Notes: a model not told the origin generated them from the letters alone. DNA of 64,000 bases from CAVWUA01 sp963758025 (GCA_963758025.1 CAVWUA010000016.1:186001-250000), one strand, 5' to 3'; shown: positions 17,017-26,605, counted from the stretch's first letter. Numbers and translations are program-made.

Positions 17017-17904
17017 ATGTCTGAATCCATCACACAGGCGGTGAAGACCCGGTACGGCTCGGTGGCCACCAGCGGCCTCTCGACCGAACACGAAGGAGTG
17101 CGGGCAGTGGCCGAGGCGTTCGGCTATACGCCCGAGGAACTGGCCTCGATCCCCGCCGAGGCCAACATGGGGCTCTCCTGCGGCAACCCCACGGCATTCG
17201 CCGGGTTGAAGCCGGGGGAGGTCGTGGTCGACCTGGGCAGCGGGGGTGGCCTGGACGTGCTCCTGGCGGCGCGGAAGGTCGGGCCGTCGGGCAAGGCGAT
17301 CGGCATCGACATGACTGACGAGATGATCGACCTGGCCCGGAGGAACGCCGCCAAGTCGGGGCTGGAGAACGTCGCGTTCCATCGGGCGACGATCGACAGT
17401 CTGCCGCTCCCCGACGGCTCGGTGGACTGCGTGATCTCCAACTGCGTGATCAACCTGGCCCCCGACAAGCCGGCCGTGTTCCGGGAGATCGCCCGGGTGC
17501 TCAAGCCGGGCGGGCGGCTGGCCGTCAGCGACATCGCCTTGAAGCGCGCGTTGCCTCCGGAACTGGGGGACGATCTGATGGCCTACGTCGGCTGCATCGC
17601 CGGCGCGATCTTTGTCGAGGACTATCGCCAGGGGCTGACCGACGCGGGGTTCGCCCACGTCGAGGTGATCGACAGCGGCGCCGATCTGAACGCCTATGCG
17701 AAGGTGGAGAACCAGGCCGCTTGCTGCCCGCCCCCAACGGCGGCCCCGTCGGGCCTGGAGGTCGTCTCGGAGGGGTGCTGCACTCCGGGGCCGGCGGCAC
17801 CCAGCGATGAGGCGCTGCACGCCCGGCTCGCCGAATTGCTCAAGAAATACGACGTCAACGACTACGCCGCCAGCGTGAAGGTTTACGCCGTCAAGCCCCA
17901 ATAA
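17017..17904 (+). CDS. arsM: arsenite S-adenosylmethionine methyltransferase ArsM
   Basis: A 295-residue cytoplasmic enzyme that methylates As(III) to volatile or less toxic methylarsenicals using SAM. NMGLSCGNPTAFA has the first As-binding Cys, VVDLGSGGGLDVLLAA is the SAM motif, and SNCVINLAPDKPAVFREIARVLKPGGR and YVGCIAGA carry the other catalytic Cys residues. The C-terminal region adds CC pairs (QAACCPPP, EGCCTPG) common in longer ArsM proteins. ATG 17017 follows AGAGGAG. It sits 28 nt behind the ArsC-like gene, completing arsR-acr3-arsC-like-arsM. Confidence 0.95.
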   Translation: MSESITQAVKTRYGSVATSGLSTEHEGVRAVAEAFGYTPEELASIPAEANMGLSCGNPTAFAGLKPGEVVVDLGSGGGLDVLLAARKVGPSGKAIGIDMTDEMIDLARRNAAKSGLENVAFHRATIDSLPLPDGSVDCVISNCVINLAPDKPAVFREIARVLKPGGRLAVSDIALKRALPPELGDDLMAYVGCIAGAIFVEDYRQGLTDAGFAHVEVIDSGADLNAYAKVENQAACCPPPTAAPSGLEVVSEGCCTPGPAAPSDEALHARLAELLKKYDVNDYAASVKVYAVKPQ

Positions 17905-17918
17905 ATACACGTCCGCCG

Positions 17919-19176
17919 ATGAAGGTCACGATCCTGACGGTCGGCACCCAGGGGGACGTGCGTCCCTTCGTCGCCCTGGGTTTGGGCCTGCAACGCGCCG
18001 GTCATGACGTGACCCTGGCGGTCCCGATCGATGCGGAGGGCTTCGTCACCGGCCAGGGACTTTGCTTCGCCCCCTTGCGGGCCGACTTCCTGGAATTCGT
18101 GCAGTCCGCGCAGGGGAAAGCCATTCTCAAGGGGAGCCTGTGGACGACCCTGAAGGCGATCCGGACGACGATCCCCCCGATGGTCCGGCGGATTCTCGAT
18201 GACGCCTGGGCGGCGGCGCAAGGGGCCGACGTTCTGGTCTATCACCCCAAGGTCCTTGCCGGACGCGATATCGCCGTCGCGCTGGGCATCCCTGCCTTCG
18301 TGGCGCTGTACCTGCCGATGCTCGTGCCGACCTGGCGGTTCCCGAACCCGATCCTCCCGGCGCGGAACCTGGGAAGGGTGGTCAACCGGCTCAGCTACCG
18401 TCTGAACCGGCTCGCCACGCTGCCGCTGCACGGAGTCCTCAACGACTGGCGACAGGAGGTGCTCGGCCTGCCCCGCCCATCCCGGTTCGAGGACACGCTG
18501 CGGCGGGACGGCGAGCCGATTCCGGTGCTCTACGCCTTCAGTCCGCACGTCGTCGAGCCGCCCGACGACTGGCCCGACTCGGTGTCGGTGACGGGGTTCT
18601 GGTTTCTGGACGAGCCAGAATATACGCCTCCGCCGGAACTGGTCGCCTTCCTGGAGTCCGGCCCTCCGCCGGTCTATGTCGGGTTCGGCAGCATGACGAG
18701 CCAGGAGCCTGAGACGGTGGCCCGTCTCGTGATCGAGGCGCTGCGACGGGCGGGACAACGGGGTGTGCTGGCGACCGGCTGGGGCGGGTTGAAAGCCGTC
18801 ACGTCCTCTCAAGATCTTTTTGTCGTGGATGCGGTGCCGCACGACTGGCTGTTCCCCCGGATGGCGGCGGTGGTCCACCATGGCGGGGCGGGGACGACGG
18901 CGGCCGGTCTGCGCGCTGGCAAGCCGACGGTCATCTGCCCCTTCATCGCCGATCAGCCGTTCTGGGGACGGACGATCGCTGCCCTGGGTGTCGGGCCAGG
19001 CCCCTTGCCGCAACGAACGTTGACCGCGGACGCGCTGGCCGAGGCGATCCGCCGGGCGACGACCGACCGGACGATGCGGGAGCGGGTCGTCCGGCTCGGC
19101 GCAGATCCGGGCCGAGGATGGCGTCGCTCGGGCTGTCGAGGTGATCGAGAATCGGGTAGGTAAATTTTCAAAATAA
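17919..19176 (+). CDS. UGT/GT1-like glycosyltransferase, C-terminal frameshift
   Basis: A GT-B-fold glycosyltransferase of the sterol/lipid glucosyltransferase type. The N-terminus TILTVGTQGDVRPFVALGLGL is the classic acceptor-domain start. VYVGFGSMTSQEPE and the donor motif HHGGAGTTAAGLRAGKPTVICPFIADQPFWGR are typical of UGT enzymes using a nucleotide sugar. The last residues go out of frame near 19100 (one base missing). The corrected frame reads QIRAEDGVARAVEVIENRVG and stops at 19174-19176. It starts 14 nt after arsM, so it may be co-transcribed, though no arsenic role is known for the family. Confidence 0.85.
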
Positions 19177-19196
19177 ATTGATATTACGACTTATCG

Positions 19197-19682
19197 CTAT
19201 TCCTTGGGCCGGGAGATCGTTGCGAGCTGGGCCTGGACCGCTTCAAGATAATCAACGGGGGCCAGCACGATTTGCAGGCCCCGGACCCCCGCCGAGACCG
19301 AGATGACCTCGAATTGCAGGGCAGATTCATCGAGAATCACCGGATAGGCTTTCTTGCACGCCAGGGCCGTCACGCCGCCCCGGATGTAGCCGGTCAGCGG
19401 CTGGACGTCCTTCAAGGGGACCGTGTCTGTCTTGCGGTCACCGGTCTGTCGGGCCAGGGCTTTCAGGTCGAGTTGCCTGTCGCCGGGAATCACCGCGAGG
19501 CAGACGCCCTGGCGATCCCCTCGGGCCACCAGCGTCTTGAAGACCTGCTCGGGCGGAAGGCCGATCTTGCGGGCGACCCCCTCGGCGGCAAGGTCGTCGG
19601 GATCGACCTCATACTCTCGCAGCTCGTAGCGCACGCCCAGACGGTCGAGCTGTCGGACGGCGTTGGTTTTCGATACGGACAA
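19197..19682 (-). CDS. ybaK: YbaK/EbsC-type aminoacyl-tRNA deacylase
   Basis: A 161-residue editing enzyme that hydrolyses mischarged Cys-tRNA(Pro) or related aminoacyl-tRNAs. VFKTLVARGDRQGVCLAVIPGDRQLDLKALARQTG, PLTGYIRGGVTALACKKAYPVILDE and GVRGLQIVLAP are the standard YbaK signatures, including the catalytic Lys region (FKTLV). Length is normal. The upstream flank holds a GGACCAC/GTGGTCC hairpin (19715-19738) between this gene and the divergent yqeY-like gene. Confidence 0.9.
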   Translation of the reverse strand: MSVSKTNAVRQLDRLGVRYELREYEVDPDDLAAEGVARKIGLPPEQVFKTLVARGDRQGVCLAVIPGDRQLDLKALARQTGDRKTDTVPLKDVQPLTGYIRGGVTALACKKAYPVILDESALQFEVISVSAGVRGLQIVLAPVDYLEAVQAQLATISRPKE

Positions 19683-19875
19683 CAGCGGCGCTCCTCAACG
19701 TCAAACAAATGCTTGGACCACCTCGTTCATCGTGGTCCTTCTCAATCGGAGCCGATCCTACTACGATACCGACAACAACAGCAGGACCGAACCAGAATCG
19801 GCCGTCACGCTGTCTGGATGGTGGGGAATCGAGGATCAACATCGGACCACGGATCAAATAAAAGGGGCGTTCATC

Positions 19876-20280
19876 ATGGCCATCGTGCCGCGGATGCGGG
19901 AACAGTTGAAGGAGTCGATGAAGGCGCGCGACGCCGTCCGCACCAACTTCCTCCGCTACTGGATTGCCCAGTTGACCACCGGCACCGGCGAGGAGGTGCC
20001 CGACGACCAGGCTCTCAAGCGGATGCAGGGTGTGCTCAAGGAGGCCAAAGGAGGCCAGACCACTTTCAGCGCCGAGGAACTCGACCTGATCCGGGAATGG
20101 GTCCCGCCGACCCTGAGCCCCGCGCGGATCGCGGAAACGCTGGCTCCGGTCGCCGACCAGATCAAGGCGGCGCCGAAGGAGGGGCAGGCCATGGGGATCG
20201 CCATGAAGAATCTGGCCGGTCAGCCGGTGGACTCCGACGACGTGAAGGCGGTCGTCGCCGAGCTTCGGGGTTCGGAATGA
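19876..20280 (+). CDS. GatB/YqeY-like protein
   Basis: A 134-residue helical protein of the YqeY family, related to the C-terminal tRNA-binding tail of GatB. It begins with MREQLKESMKARDAVRTNFLRY and ends with the family's helical bundle containing MGIAMKNLAGQPVDSDDVKAVVAELRG. Members commonly run about 150 aa and probably bind tRNA or associate with amidotransferases. ATG 19876 was chosen because similarity starts there; the upstream open frame (from 19663) covers the intergenic hairpin and is probably untranslated. Confidence 0.75.
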   Translation: MAIVPRMREQLKESMKARDAVRTNFLRYWIAQLTTGTGEEVPDDQALKRMQGVLKEAKGGQTTFSAEELDLIREWVPPTLSPARIAETLAPVADQIKAAPKEGQAMGIAMKNLAGQPVDSDDVKAVVAELRGSE

Positions 20281-20314
20281 CACTCCCGAAGGCCGGGACA
20301 GACCCTATCGAGTC

Positions 20315-21364
20315 TCAAAACGGCAAGAGCCTCCGGAACCCGTGGCCGAGAATGACCGGGTAGAGGGCCAGGTTCCGGGCCAATGCCGCCGAGCAAGAGT
20401 ATCCTGGCACCCGGCCCTGTTGTCCTTCCTGGATCTGAGCCAGGCAGGCGGACAGGGCCCGCAGGTGGCTCGGTCCGAATGGGCCGTCATGGATCTGGCG
20501 GATCAGCTCGGCGGGCAGTTCCCGCTCGCCGTGTAAGGCTCCCAGCCAGCCGCCCAGGATCGCGCCGATCGTGTCGGTGTCCCCGCCCGCGGAGACCGCC
20601 TCGGTCAGGGCCAGCATCGGGTTTTCCCCGAATCGCAGGAAGCCGAAGGTGGCGAAGGCCAGGGTGTGGACGACGAACCCCGTGGTCCCGCACACAAGAG
20701 CGGCTTCCGACGCGCCGGCCCCTCCCATCGCCATTTCTCTGGCCCGGTCGATCGCCTCGCCAAGCTCGGCGTCGGTCACGATGGGGCGGGCTTGCTCCTG
20801 GCAGTCGGCGAGGGATGTCCCTTGCGGGCAACGGAGACACGCGGCGGCCATCTCGGCGACGTACAGAGCCCCCTCGGTTGCCCGCGTGTCCCGATGCGTG
20901 ACCTCCGCCAATGCCCGTCCGAAGGCCACGCGCTCCTCGGGCCGATCGTGAAAAAAGGCCCCGACGATTCCCGCCCGCATGGCGGACCCGTTGCCGGCGG
21001 ACATCACTCCACTGGGGGAGAGCCCCAGGGCGATGCGTGCGCAGGAGCGAATCGTGGCCCGGCCCACGCCCCAGGGAAGGCGGCAGAACCAACCCAGCAG
21101 CGACCGACGGAAAGCCCGCACACATTGGCCCACGTTGTCGGGATGGCGAGCGAGGCTCTGGGCTAACAGAGCCGCCTGTTCCGTGTCGTCGGAGACAAAC
21201 CCCGTGCGGCCGAGCAGTCGGAAACGGTCCAGCCGCCCGAAACGACGGGCAATGGCGCGGGCGGACATTCCCTCGGCCGGCAGACCCAGGGCGTCTCCCA
21301 GGGCCGTGCCCAGGAGCGTCCCGGCGAGGCGATCCGTGTCACGATGGAGCGGTTCCATTGCCAT
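20315..21364 (-). CDS. ADP-ribosylglycohydrolase family protein
   Basis: A 349-residue DraG-like hydrolase that removes ADP-ribose from proteins or small molecules using a di-Mg2+ site. The fold-defining motifs are GTALGDALGLPAEG near residue 18, SDDTEQAALLAQSLA near 50 (metal-binding Asp-Asp-Thr), MSAGNGSAMRAG near 105 and SAGGDTDTIGAILGGWLGA near 265. ATG 21364 is proposed (an alternative ATG at 21358 is equivalent); the frame is open to 21559 but that overlaps the next gene. Target unknown. Confidence 0.88.
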   Translation of the reverse strand: MAMEPLHRDTDRLAGTLLGTALGDALGLPAEGMSARAIARRFGRLDRFRLLGRTGFVSDDTEQAALLAQSLARHPDNVGQCVRAFRRSLLGWFCRLPWGVGRATIRSCARIALGLSPSGVMSAGNGSAMRAGIVGAFFHDRPEERVAFGRALAEVTHRDTRATEGALYVAEMAAACLRCPQGTSLADCQEQARPIVTDAELGEAIDRAREMAMGGAGASEAALVCGTTGFVVHTLAFATFGFLRFGENPMLALTEAVSAGGDTDTIGAILGGWLGALHGERELPAELIRQIHDGPFGPSHLRALSACLAQIQEGQQGRVPGYSCSAALARNLALYPVILGHGFRRLLPF

Positions 21365-21416
21365 CAAACCGATCCGAGGAATCGAGCCTTTGTCCCACCC
21401 AGTGGTCTGTGATCCT

Positions 21417-21617
21417 TCACGCCGACTGGTGGGACGCTCCCTGAAGGATCGTGATGAGGGTTTGCCCCTGGTCCGCAGTGATCCGCCCGGCGAGGGCCAG
21501 TTCCTCGACTTCTTCCCGGCACTGCGCGACGACCCGCTGCTTGCCGGGGTAGTCGGCATGCCGGGAGATCAGTTCGGCCGTCTCCACGAGTCGTTCAAAG
21601 TAGCGCGTGTCACCCAT
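21417..21617 (-). CDS. small hypothetical protein
   Basis: A 66-residue soluble helical protein beginning MGDTRYFERLVETAELISRH. ATG 21617 is preceded on its strand by AAGGGGGT, a good ribosome-binding site. It lies just upstream of the ADP-ribosylglycohydrolase gene on the same strand and may be co-transcribed with it. No family recognised. Confidence 0.5.
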   Translation of the reverse strand: MGDTRYFERLVETAELISRHADYPGKQRVVAQCREEVEELALAGRITADQGQTLITILQGASHQSA

Positions 21618-21880
21618 CAGGAATACCCCCTTGCCGGTCGTCGGCAGGTTGGAATCGTTCGACCGGTATCTCTTCTGTACGCTCGTTCACACGCGATGGG
21701 TCGCGCCAATTCGTTTCCATCCCGACCCGCATTCCGCCCTCGACAAGGAGCAAGGCCGTGCTCCCAGGCGTCCTGTTGAAAGTATAGGTGATGCCCAGGC
21801 AAAGCGTTTTCAGGTGGCCTCCGGCATCTCGTTGGAGGATGATGGCTCCTGGAGGCGCCTTGACCAAGGGAGAATGCGTC

Positions 21881-22231
21881 ATGAACACCACCGCCAGGTT
21901 CCTGCGTCGAGACCCGGCTGAGGTCACACCCTGGGCCGAGACGTGCGGCCAGATCCGCCCGCTGATCGAGGAGCACGACGGGGCCGTTGCCGAGGTCCAC
22001 CATGTCGAGATCGACAACGCCCGGCTGCATTACCACGAGAAGACCGACGAGATTTACCACGTGATCGACGGTGAGGGGACGATGGTCCTCGACGACGAGG
22101 AGATCGAACTGCACAAGGGCGTGGTTGTCTATGTCCCCCGGGGCGTCAAGCACAAGGCGATCGGCCGACTGACGGTCCTCACCGTCTGCATTCCCGGGGG
22201 CGTGCTCCACGACGTTCACGAACTGGAGTGA
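21881..22231 (+). CDS. single-domain cupin protein
   Basis: A 116-residue cupin. The metal-binding motif 1 (HYHEKTDEIYHVIDGEG, with His, His, Glu, His) spans about residues 47-63, and motif 2 (VYVPRGVKHKAIG) follows. Small cupins of this type are sugar or small-molecule isomerases or sensors. ATG 21881 follows AAGGGAGA; similarity begins shortly after it. It precedes a DUF2892-like and a sulfite-oxidase-like gene on the same strand. Confidence 0.85.
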   Translation: MNTTARFLRRDPAEVTPWAETCGQIRPLIEEHDGAVAEVHHVEIDNARLHYHEKTDEIYHVIDGEGTMVLDDEEIELHKGVVVYVPRGVKHKAIGRLTVLTVCIPGGVLHDVHELE

Positions 22232-22476
22232 TCGACACGTATAGCTGGGGCAACCAGCAGGGGACCGAGTTCCTGGCCGAGGCGGTTTACGACGGCCCCC
22301 TTGGTCAGCTTCCTGCGAGACTTCTTCCCGTGGCTCGCCAAGGCCACCGGGACGGGGGCCCTGGCCTGGGAATTGCGGCAACGGTGTCTGGCTTCCGGGC
22401 GTCGTCTCCAGTCGGAGACCAGCCCGACGAACTTCCGGGACACAAGCTGCACGCAATCGAAGAGGAGGCATTCCCC
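22232..22476 (+). other. gap with a possible ORF remnant
   Basis: About 245 bp. One plus-strand frame, from about 22303 to a TGA at 22478-22480, reads protein-like (LVSFLRDFFPWLAKATGTGA, then LAWELRQRCLASGRR) and overlaps the following ATG. There is no convincing start codon or ribosome-binding site, so it may be a fragment or out-of-frame remainder of a longer gene. Confidence 0.25.
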
Positions 22477-22941
22477 ATGATCCCGTCCACCGTGACCCGA
22501 GTGTCCGCGCACACCGCCGATCATGTGAACGAGCAGATCCGCCGTCAGACCGAGCAGAACGTTGCCCGCTACGCGACCGCCGGTCCCGGGGCCATCGACC
22601 GACGCCTGGCGGAACTCGACCAGGAGTGGGACATCGAGCGGACTCTGGAGGCCAACGCGGCTTCGATCTCGCTGGCCGGCCTGGCTCTGGGCACGTTTGT
22701 CGATCGCCGCTTCTATCTTCTGCCGGCGGCCGTCGCTGGCTTCCTGCTCCAGCATGCCGTGCAAGGGTGGTGCCCACCCGTGCCGGTCTTCCGCCGCCTG
22801 GGCTATCGGACGGCCAGCGAGATCGACCATGAACGCTACGCTCTGAAGGCGCTTCGGGGCGACTTCCGGGGCCTGCCGACCGAAGCCAACGGGGGCGGCC
22901 CGGCCCATGCCCAGCAGATCCTCCAGGCCGTCCGACGTTGA
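22477..22941 (+). CDS. DUF2892-like membrane protein
   Basis: A 154-residue protein. Residues 1-60 are polar and helical. Residues 61-95 contain two short hydrophobic segments (ASISLAGLALGTFVDRRFYLLPAAVAGFLLQHAVQGWCPPVPVFRRLGYRT), the layout of DUF2892 membrane anchors, often fused or next to rhodaneses. ATG 22477 follows AGAGGAGG. It is 11 nt upstream of the sulfite-oxidase-like gene, so the two are probably co-translated. Assignment rests on the paired hydrophobic segments and the Cys-Pro turn. Confidence 0.6.
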   Translation: MIPSTVTRVSAHTADHVNEQIRRQTEQNVARYATAGPGAIDRRLAELDQEWDIERTLEANAASISLAGLALGTFVDRRFYLLPAAVAGFLLQHAVQGWCPPVPVFRRLGYRTASEIDHERYALKALRGDFRGLPTEANGGGPAHAQQILQAVRR

Positions 22942-22952
22942 GGAGGAGCGTG

Positions 22953-24178
22953 ATGGATGACGCACGCGACCCCTACGTAAGCGTTCGGGGGCTCGACCGG
23001 CGCGCGTTCTTGCGGGGTGCGGCGGCAAGCCTGCCCCTGGCCTACGCGGCTCAAGGCGACCTGGCAATCTCGGCCCGGGCGGCGGACCCACCGACTCGGC
23101 CGGGTGATCCGCCGAGCCCCGCCGGAATGATCGTCCGACAGACGAAGCCGACCAACCTGGAGATGCCCTTCTCAACGCTCGACGACTTCCTCACGCCCAA
23201 CGACCGGTTCTACGTCCGCACCCACTTCGAGGTGCCCGACCTGAAGACGACGACCTGGAAACTCTCGGTCGAGGGGGAGGTCGAGCGGCCCTTCGAGCTG
23301 ACCTACGACGCGTTGCGGGAGATGCCGTCCCGCACCGTGACCTCAATCCTGGAGTGCTCGGGCAATGGCCGGGTGTTCCTGGAGCCGCCGCAGGTCAGCA
23401 TCCGCTGGGAGTTGGGCGGCGTCGGTAACGCCGAGTGGACCGGCGTGCCGCTGGCGGCCGTCCTGGACCGGGCCGGGGTCAAGCCGAACGCCGTCGAGGT
23501 CATCCTGGAAGGGACCGACAGGGTCGAGTTCACGGAGCCGCAGTCGCCGACGCCGGGTGCGATCCCCTACGCCCGGAGCCTGCCGCTGACCAAGGCGAAG
23601 GCCCCCGAGGTCCTCCTCGCCTACGAGATGAACGGTCAGCCGCTCCCGCCCCGGCATGGCCATCCCGTGCGGGCGATCGTCGCCGGCTGGTACGGCATGG
23701 CGTCGGTCAAGTGGCTGCGGCGGATCATCGTCAGTGCGACCAACCCTTCCACGGTTACTTCCAGACGATGGCCTACGCCATCTGGGAGCGGCGGCACGGG
23801 CTGCCCAGCCTGGTCCCCGTGACCGAGATCCAGGTCAAGGCCGAGATCGCCCGGCCCGCCCCCGATGAGCTCATCCCGAAGGGCGTGCCGTACCGTTTGC
23901 ACGGGGCGGCGTGGGCCGGGGAGTCGCAGGTGACGAACGTCGAGGTCAGCGACGACGGCGGCGCGACCTGGGCCGAGGCCACGCTGCTCGGCGAGCCGGT
24001 CCCGTTCGCCTGGCGATTCTGGGAGTACGACTGGACGACTCCCGCCCAGGCCGGGCGACGCATCCTCATGGCAAGGGCGACCGACGAGCGGGGCCGCACC
24101 CAGCCGATGGAACGTGATCCGTATCGCCGGGATGCGGTCATCAGCCACGTCCTGCCCGTCGAGGTCGAGGTCCGCTGA
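22953..24178 (+). CDS. SorA/SoxC-type molybdopterin sulfite oxidase-like protein, one frameshift
   Basis: A Tat-exported Mo-cofactor enzyme, about 408 residues after correction. The Tat signal is DRRAFLRGAAASLPLAYAA. The molybdopterin domain shows VTSILECSGNGRVF with the Mo-ligand Cys, WELGGVGNAEWTGVPLAAVLDRAG and RHGHPVRAIVAGWYGMASVKWLRRI. The C-terminal dimerisation domain follows in another frame (QPFHGYFQTMAYAIWERRHG, then SDDGGATWAEA). The break near 23750 is one missing base. The enzyme would oxidise sulfite to sulfate or reduce oxidised methionine-type substrates. ATG 22953 follows GAGGAGGAG. It fits the sulfur-handling genes at 8-11 kb. Confidence 0.88.
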
Positions 24179-24220
24179 CATGGGACCTTTCAACCCGCGT
24201 CGAGAACCGAGGAGACACCG

Positions 24221-25016
24221 ATGACGTCCTACTACCGCAGCCTCTTCGCCCTCATCGGCCTTCTTGGACTGCTATCCGGTTGCGGGGGTGAGAATACCCC
24301 CTCAGCCGTCGAGGCGCCGGGCCGGGAGCGGACCGCCAAGACCAAGACACTGGAAGCGGGAGCGGCGGCCCTTCAGGACACGACGCCGATCGACCAGCAC
24401 CAGATGTACGTCTGCGGCTTCCACTTCTACAGCGGCGACATGACCCGCCAGGTCGAGGCCCACCACTACTGCCATCAGGTCAACGAGGACTTCGCCCAGT
24501 GCGTCATCTACGACGGTAACGACGAAGAGGCCAAGCTGATCGGCATCGAGTACATCATCAGCGCCAGGCTCTTCGAGACCTTGCCCGAAGCAGGAGCGGA
24601 CGTTCTGGCACAGCCACCATTACGAGGTCAAATCGGGGCAATTGATCGCGCCGGGCCTGCCGGATGTCGCATCGCACGAACTGATGGAGAAGTTCGTGAC
24701 GACCTACGGCAAGACGATCCATCTCTGGCAGGTGGACCGGGGGGACGAACTCCCGCTGGGCATCCCGCAGGTGATGATGGGCTTCACGGCCGATGGGCAA
24801 GCCAAGCCCGAGATGGTGGCGGACCGGGACCAGCGGTTCGATATCTCGACCGAGGAGAATCGGCGGGAGCGGGCCGACATCCCCATGCCGGAGGTCTTGC
24901 CGGGGGCGAACGCCTGGCAGGAGGGCCGGGTCGTCCGGCTGGAGTTGGAGGTCGCGTCGGAGACGAAGGGGTTTTCCGAGGGAGCGGCGGATGAGACGGG
25001 GAAGGCCGAGCGCTGA
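24221..25016 (+). CDS. DUF1264/OBAP-family lipoprotein, one frameshift
   Basis: A lipoprotein with lipobox LLGLLSGCGG at about residues 14-23, followed by an oil-body-associated-protein (DUF1264) domain: HQMYVCGFHFYSGDMTRQVE, HHYCHQVNEDFAQCVIYDGN and, after a frame change near 24590 (one extra base), TFWHSHHYEVKSGQLIAPG. The corrected length is about 264 aa. OBAP homologues occur in plants, fungi and bacteria and have no established bacterial function. The His-rich HHYCH and HSHHYE segments suggest metal binding. It lies between sulfite-oxidase-like and fatty-acid-hydroxylase-like genes, probably one operon. Confidence 0.75.
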
Positions 25017-25112
25017 TCCCGTTGAATTGGCTCCTCGCATCCGGTCGGACCAGAAATCGTGTCCGAGAGGGCGTCCGAGAATTCGAAAGGTGAGGACAAC
25101 CGGAGGTGATGG

Positions 25113-25976
25113 ATGAAGGACAGGACCGTGCCCGCCTGGCTCAATGCCTTGCTCGTGGGTGGTACCTTCGCCGGTCTACTCTGGCTGGAACGCCGACGCC
25201 CGCTGCGCCGTCGGCAGGTCGAGCCGAAGCTGCGGCGGGATACCCGCAACCTCGCTGTCGCCGCCGCCGGGGCGACGACCGTCCGCCTGGTCGAGACGCC
25301 GGTCGTCATGCCGTTGGCCCGGCTGGTCGAGCGTCGTCGGTGGGGCTTACTGAAGCAGGTGCCACTGCCGCCCTGGCTGGAGGTGCCGCTGGCCATTGCC
25401 CTGATGGACTACACGCTCTACCTCTGGCACGTCCTCACCCACAAGGTGCCTTTCCTCTGGCGGTTCCACCAGGCACACCACGTGGATCTGGATATGGACG
25501 CCTCGACGGCGATCCGCTTCCACTTCGGCGAGCTGGCCCTGTCGGTTCCCTGGCGGGCGGCCCAGGTCGTCACGATCGGCGTCTCGCCGCTGTCGCTCTC
25601 AACCTGGCAGACGTTCACGTTGATGGAGATCCTGTTCCACCACTCGAACGTCGAGTTACCGATCGAGGTGGAGCGGTGGCTCTGCCGGTTGGTGGTCACG
25701 CCGAGACTGCACGGCATTCACCACTCGATCGTGCCGGAGGAGACAAACGCGAACTGGTCGAGCGGTTTGACGATCTGGGACTGGCTGCACGGCACGCTCC
25801 GGCGGGACGTGCCCCAGGACGAGATCACGATCGGCGTGCCCGCTTATCGAGAGCCGGAGGACGTGACGCTGCCTCGCGTGCTGGCAATGCCCTTTGTCGA
25901 GCAGCGTCCAAGCTGGCAGTTGCCGGATGACGGGGTACCGACGAGGAAGGCGCTCCCGGGGCGTCGGTTGACCTGA
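25113..25976 (+). CDS. sterol desaturase/fatty acid hydroxylase family protein
   Basis: A 287-residue membrane di-iron enzyme. The histidine boxes are present: HVLTHK (HxxxH), FHQAHHVD (HxxHH), LFHHSN and HGIHHS. Hydrophobic segments lie around residues 8-26, 88-108 and 145-165. Members hydroxylate or desaturate lipids such as sterols, carotenoids or fatty acids. ATG 25113 follows GGAGGTGAT, a near-perfect anti-16S complement. The lipid substrate is unknown. Confidence 0.88.
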   Translation: MKDRTVPAWLNALLVGGTFAGLLWLERRRPLRRRQVEPKLRRDTRNLAVAAAGATTVRLVETPVVMPLARLVERRRWGLLKQVPLPPWLEVPLAIALMDYTLYLWHVLTHKVPFLWRFHQAHHVDLDMDASTAIRFHFGELALSVPWRAAQVVTIGVSPLSLSTWQTFTLMEILFHHSNVELPIEVERWLCRLVVTPRLHGIHHSIVPEETNANWSSGLTIWDWLHGTLRRDVPQDEITIGVPAYREPEDVTLPRVLAMPFVEQRPSWQLPDDGVPTRKALPGRRLT

Positions 25977-26027
25977 TCCGGGGCCTCAAGGCCTGACTCA
26001 TCGCCCCGGCGTGGCCGTGGAACTCCC

Positions 26028-26510
26028 TTACCGCAGGACCAGAGAGGTGATCGTCGCCCGGCAGGGCGTGCCCCCCTTGTCCGGCCGGATCGTCAGTCGC
26101 AGGTGGGTCACTCCCTCGACTGGCACCGCCCAGTCCTCCCGCTCGAAGGTTGAGCCCCGGGGGCTGAAGGTATATTCCTGTCGGAGTTGCTCCCGATACG
26201 TCTGCCCGCCGTCGGAGGAGACCGCCAGTTGGAGTTCCTGGGTGCGGGCGGCTTCCGGCTCCTCGACCTCCAGCGCAACCCGACGGATCGCCTGCGGGCG
26301 GTCGAAGGCGAGGATGAGCGTCTGCTCGCCGGGTTCTCCGGCGATCCAGCGCGTTCCTCCAGGTCCCCGGTGTTCGTCGAAGGCGTGGTCGATGGGATGC
26401 GCGGGGGCCTCGGACGTGATCAGCACGGTGGCCACGGCGGCGATATGGATCTCGTCTGGAGTGGGAGCTGCCCCCTCCGGGGGCGTTCCAATGATCTGCT
26501 TGCGGAGCAT
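26028..26510 (-). CDS. F5/8-type-C-like (discoidin) domain protein
   Basis: A 160-residue soluble protein. The central beta-rich region, with segments HPIDHAFDEHRGPGGTRW, LILAFDRPQAIRRVALEVEE, SSDGGQTYREQLRQEYTFSP and VTHLRLTIRPDKGG, follows the galactose-binding-like jelly-roll pattern of discoidin domains, which bind carbohydrate or lipid. No signal peptide is present. ATG 26510 is preceded by AGAGGAGGAA. Exact family membership is a judgement from pattern, not a search. Confidence 0.6.
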   Translation of the reverse strand: MLRKQIIGTPPEGAAPTPDEIHIAAVATVLITSEAPAHPIDHAFDEHRGPGGTRWIAGEPGEQTLILAFDRPQAIRRVALEVEEPEAARTQELQLAVSSDGGQTYREQLRQEYTFSPRGSTFEREDWAVPVEGVTHLRLTIRPDKGGTPCRATITSLVLR

Positions 26511-26605
26511 GGTTCCTCCTCTCGACGCGTTGGTGATTCGCTCGCCGTCATCATGCCCGACCTCCCCGATCCGGTCGAGCAGGTCGCTTCAGGCGAGGGG
26601 ACGGG

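Noticed and set aside
24558..25396. Minus-strand frames under the OBAP gene
   Set aside because: Shadow frames; the plus-strand OBAP motifs explain this region.
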